Source: Streptomyces poonensis
GTDB lineage: Bacteria; Actinomycetota; Actinomycetes; Streptomycetales; Streptomycetaceae
Length of the DNA: 64,000 nt
Reading direction: 5' to 3'
Assembly: GCF_014650915.1 (NCBI RefSeq)
Contig: NZ_BMVW01000002.1
Span: 358,667-422,666 of the forward strand
Part shown: piece after piece, positions 63,982 to 64,000 of the stretch
How positions within the stretch are numbered: the first letter of the stretch is position 1
How the letters are laid out: every line of letters starts with the position of its first letter
The notes under the pieces: model-generated
Database searches by the model: none
Seen by the model: the letters and a program-made list of their open reading frames with translations, nothing else
What the model was told of the DNA's origin: nothing
Position numbers and translations under genes: made by a program

Positions 63982-64000
63982 TCCCGGCACACCACCGGCG

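Noticed and set aside
1..64000. tRNA, rRNA or CRISPR loci
   Set aside because: No cloverleaf, rRNA core or spaced repeats were noticed by eye; a dedicated scan was not possible.

Overview
The window is very GC-rich, dense with genes, and full of GTG starts and 4-bp stop/start overlaps. It carries an isorenieratene-type carotenoid locus (crtEIB with a Rieske gene, divergent from crtYTU), Tat and lipoprotein signals, an IdeR/DmdR-type iron box and a LacI-type palindrome. All of this points to a Streptomyces chromosome, probably an accessory-rich part of it. Function calls come from motif and family recognition by eye; no database search was run.

Layout. (1) 0.1-7.4 kb: a plus-strand operon of three consecutive dynamin-like large GTPases (the middle one with a degenerate P-loop) and a fourth gene of unknown function ending in a hydrophobic segment. 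(2) 7.4-16.7 kb: a giant P-type ATPase, a membrane-anchored lysine/alanine-tailed protein, a beta-helix protein, a hemerythrin-like protein and a GAF-SpoIIE phosphatase. (3) 16.7-24.1 kb: a minus-strand sugar-uptake operon (DeoR/LacI-type regulator, binding protein, two permeases, D-2-hydroxyacid dehydrogenase, DUF2264 protein) with a shared candidate operator. (4) 24.1-25.3 kb: a decayed secreted-protein gene and a structured leader. (5) 25.3-35.0 kb: an exopolysaccharide cluster with a secreted CE18/Agd3-like deacetylase, PelF-like GT4, polytopic membrane protein, LegB-like dehydratase, nucleotidyltransferase, second epimerase, GH135 (spherulin-4) and GH114 (endo-alpha-1,4-polygalactosaminidase) proteins. 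This enzyme set resembles the fungal galactosaminogalactan and bacterial Pel systems. (6) 35.0-44.7 kb: the carotenoid locus. (7) 45.0-51.5 kb: two tandem copies of a three-gene module: PAS/GAF/SpoIIE phosphatase, B12-binding protein with the CarH-type W-x9-EH light-sensing signature, and STAS anti-sigma antagonist. Both copies are preceded by the same 52-bp upstream element. (8) 51.5-57.7 kb: DUF3140/DUF2945 pair, a 4-oxalomesaconate-hydratase-like amidohydrolase, a PPOX-fold flavoprotein, an iron box followed by a siderophore transporter collapsed by deletion next to an intact binding protein, and a GH64 beta-1,3-glucanase. (9) 57.9-61.1 kb: a mobile-element scar with a phytase 3' relic, two ~230-bp inverted MITE-like repeats around an SMI1/KNR4 gene, IS fragments and a lipoprotein gene. 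(10) A frameshifted phytase and an aromatic-acid-type MFS transporter close the window.

Working together: the carotenoid genes and the adjacent paired B12-photoreceptor-like partner-switching modules suggest light-responsive control of pigment or stress genes. The polysaccharide cluster combines polymerisation, deacetylation and two matching hydrolase families, as expected for a cationic aminosugar biofilm polymer. The GTPase operon looks like a self-contained membrane-remodelling system.
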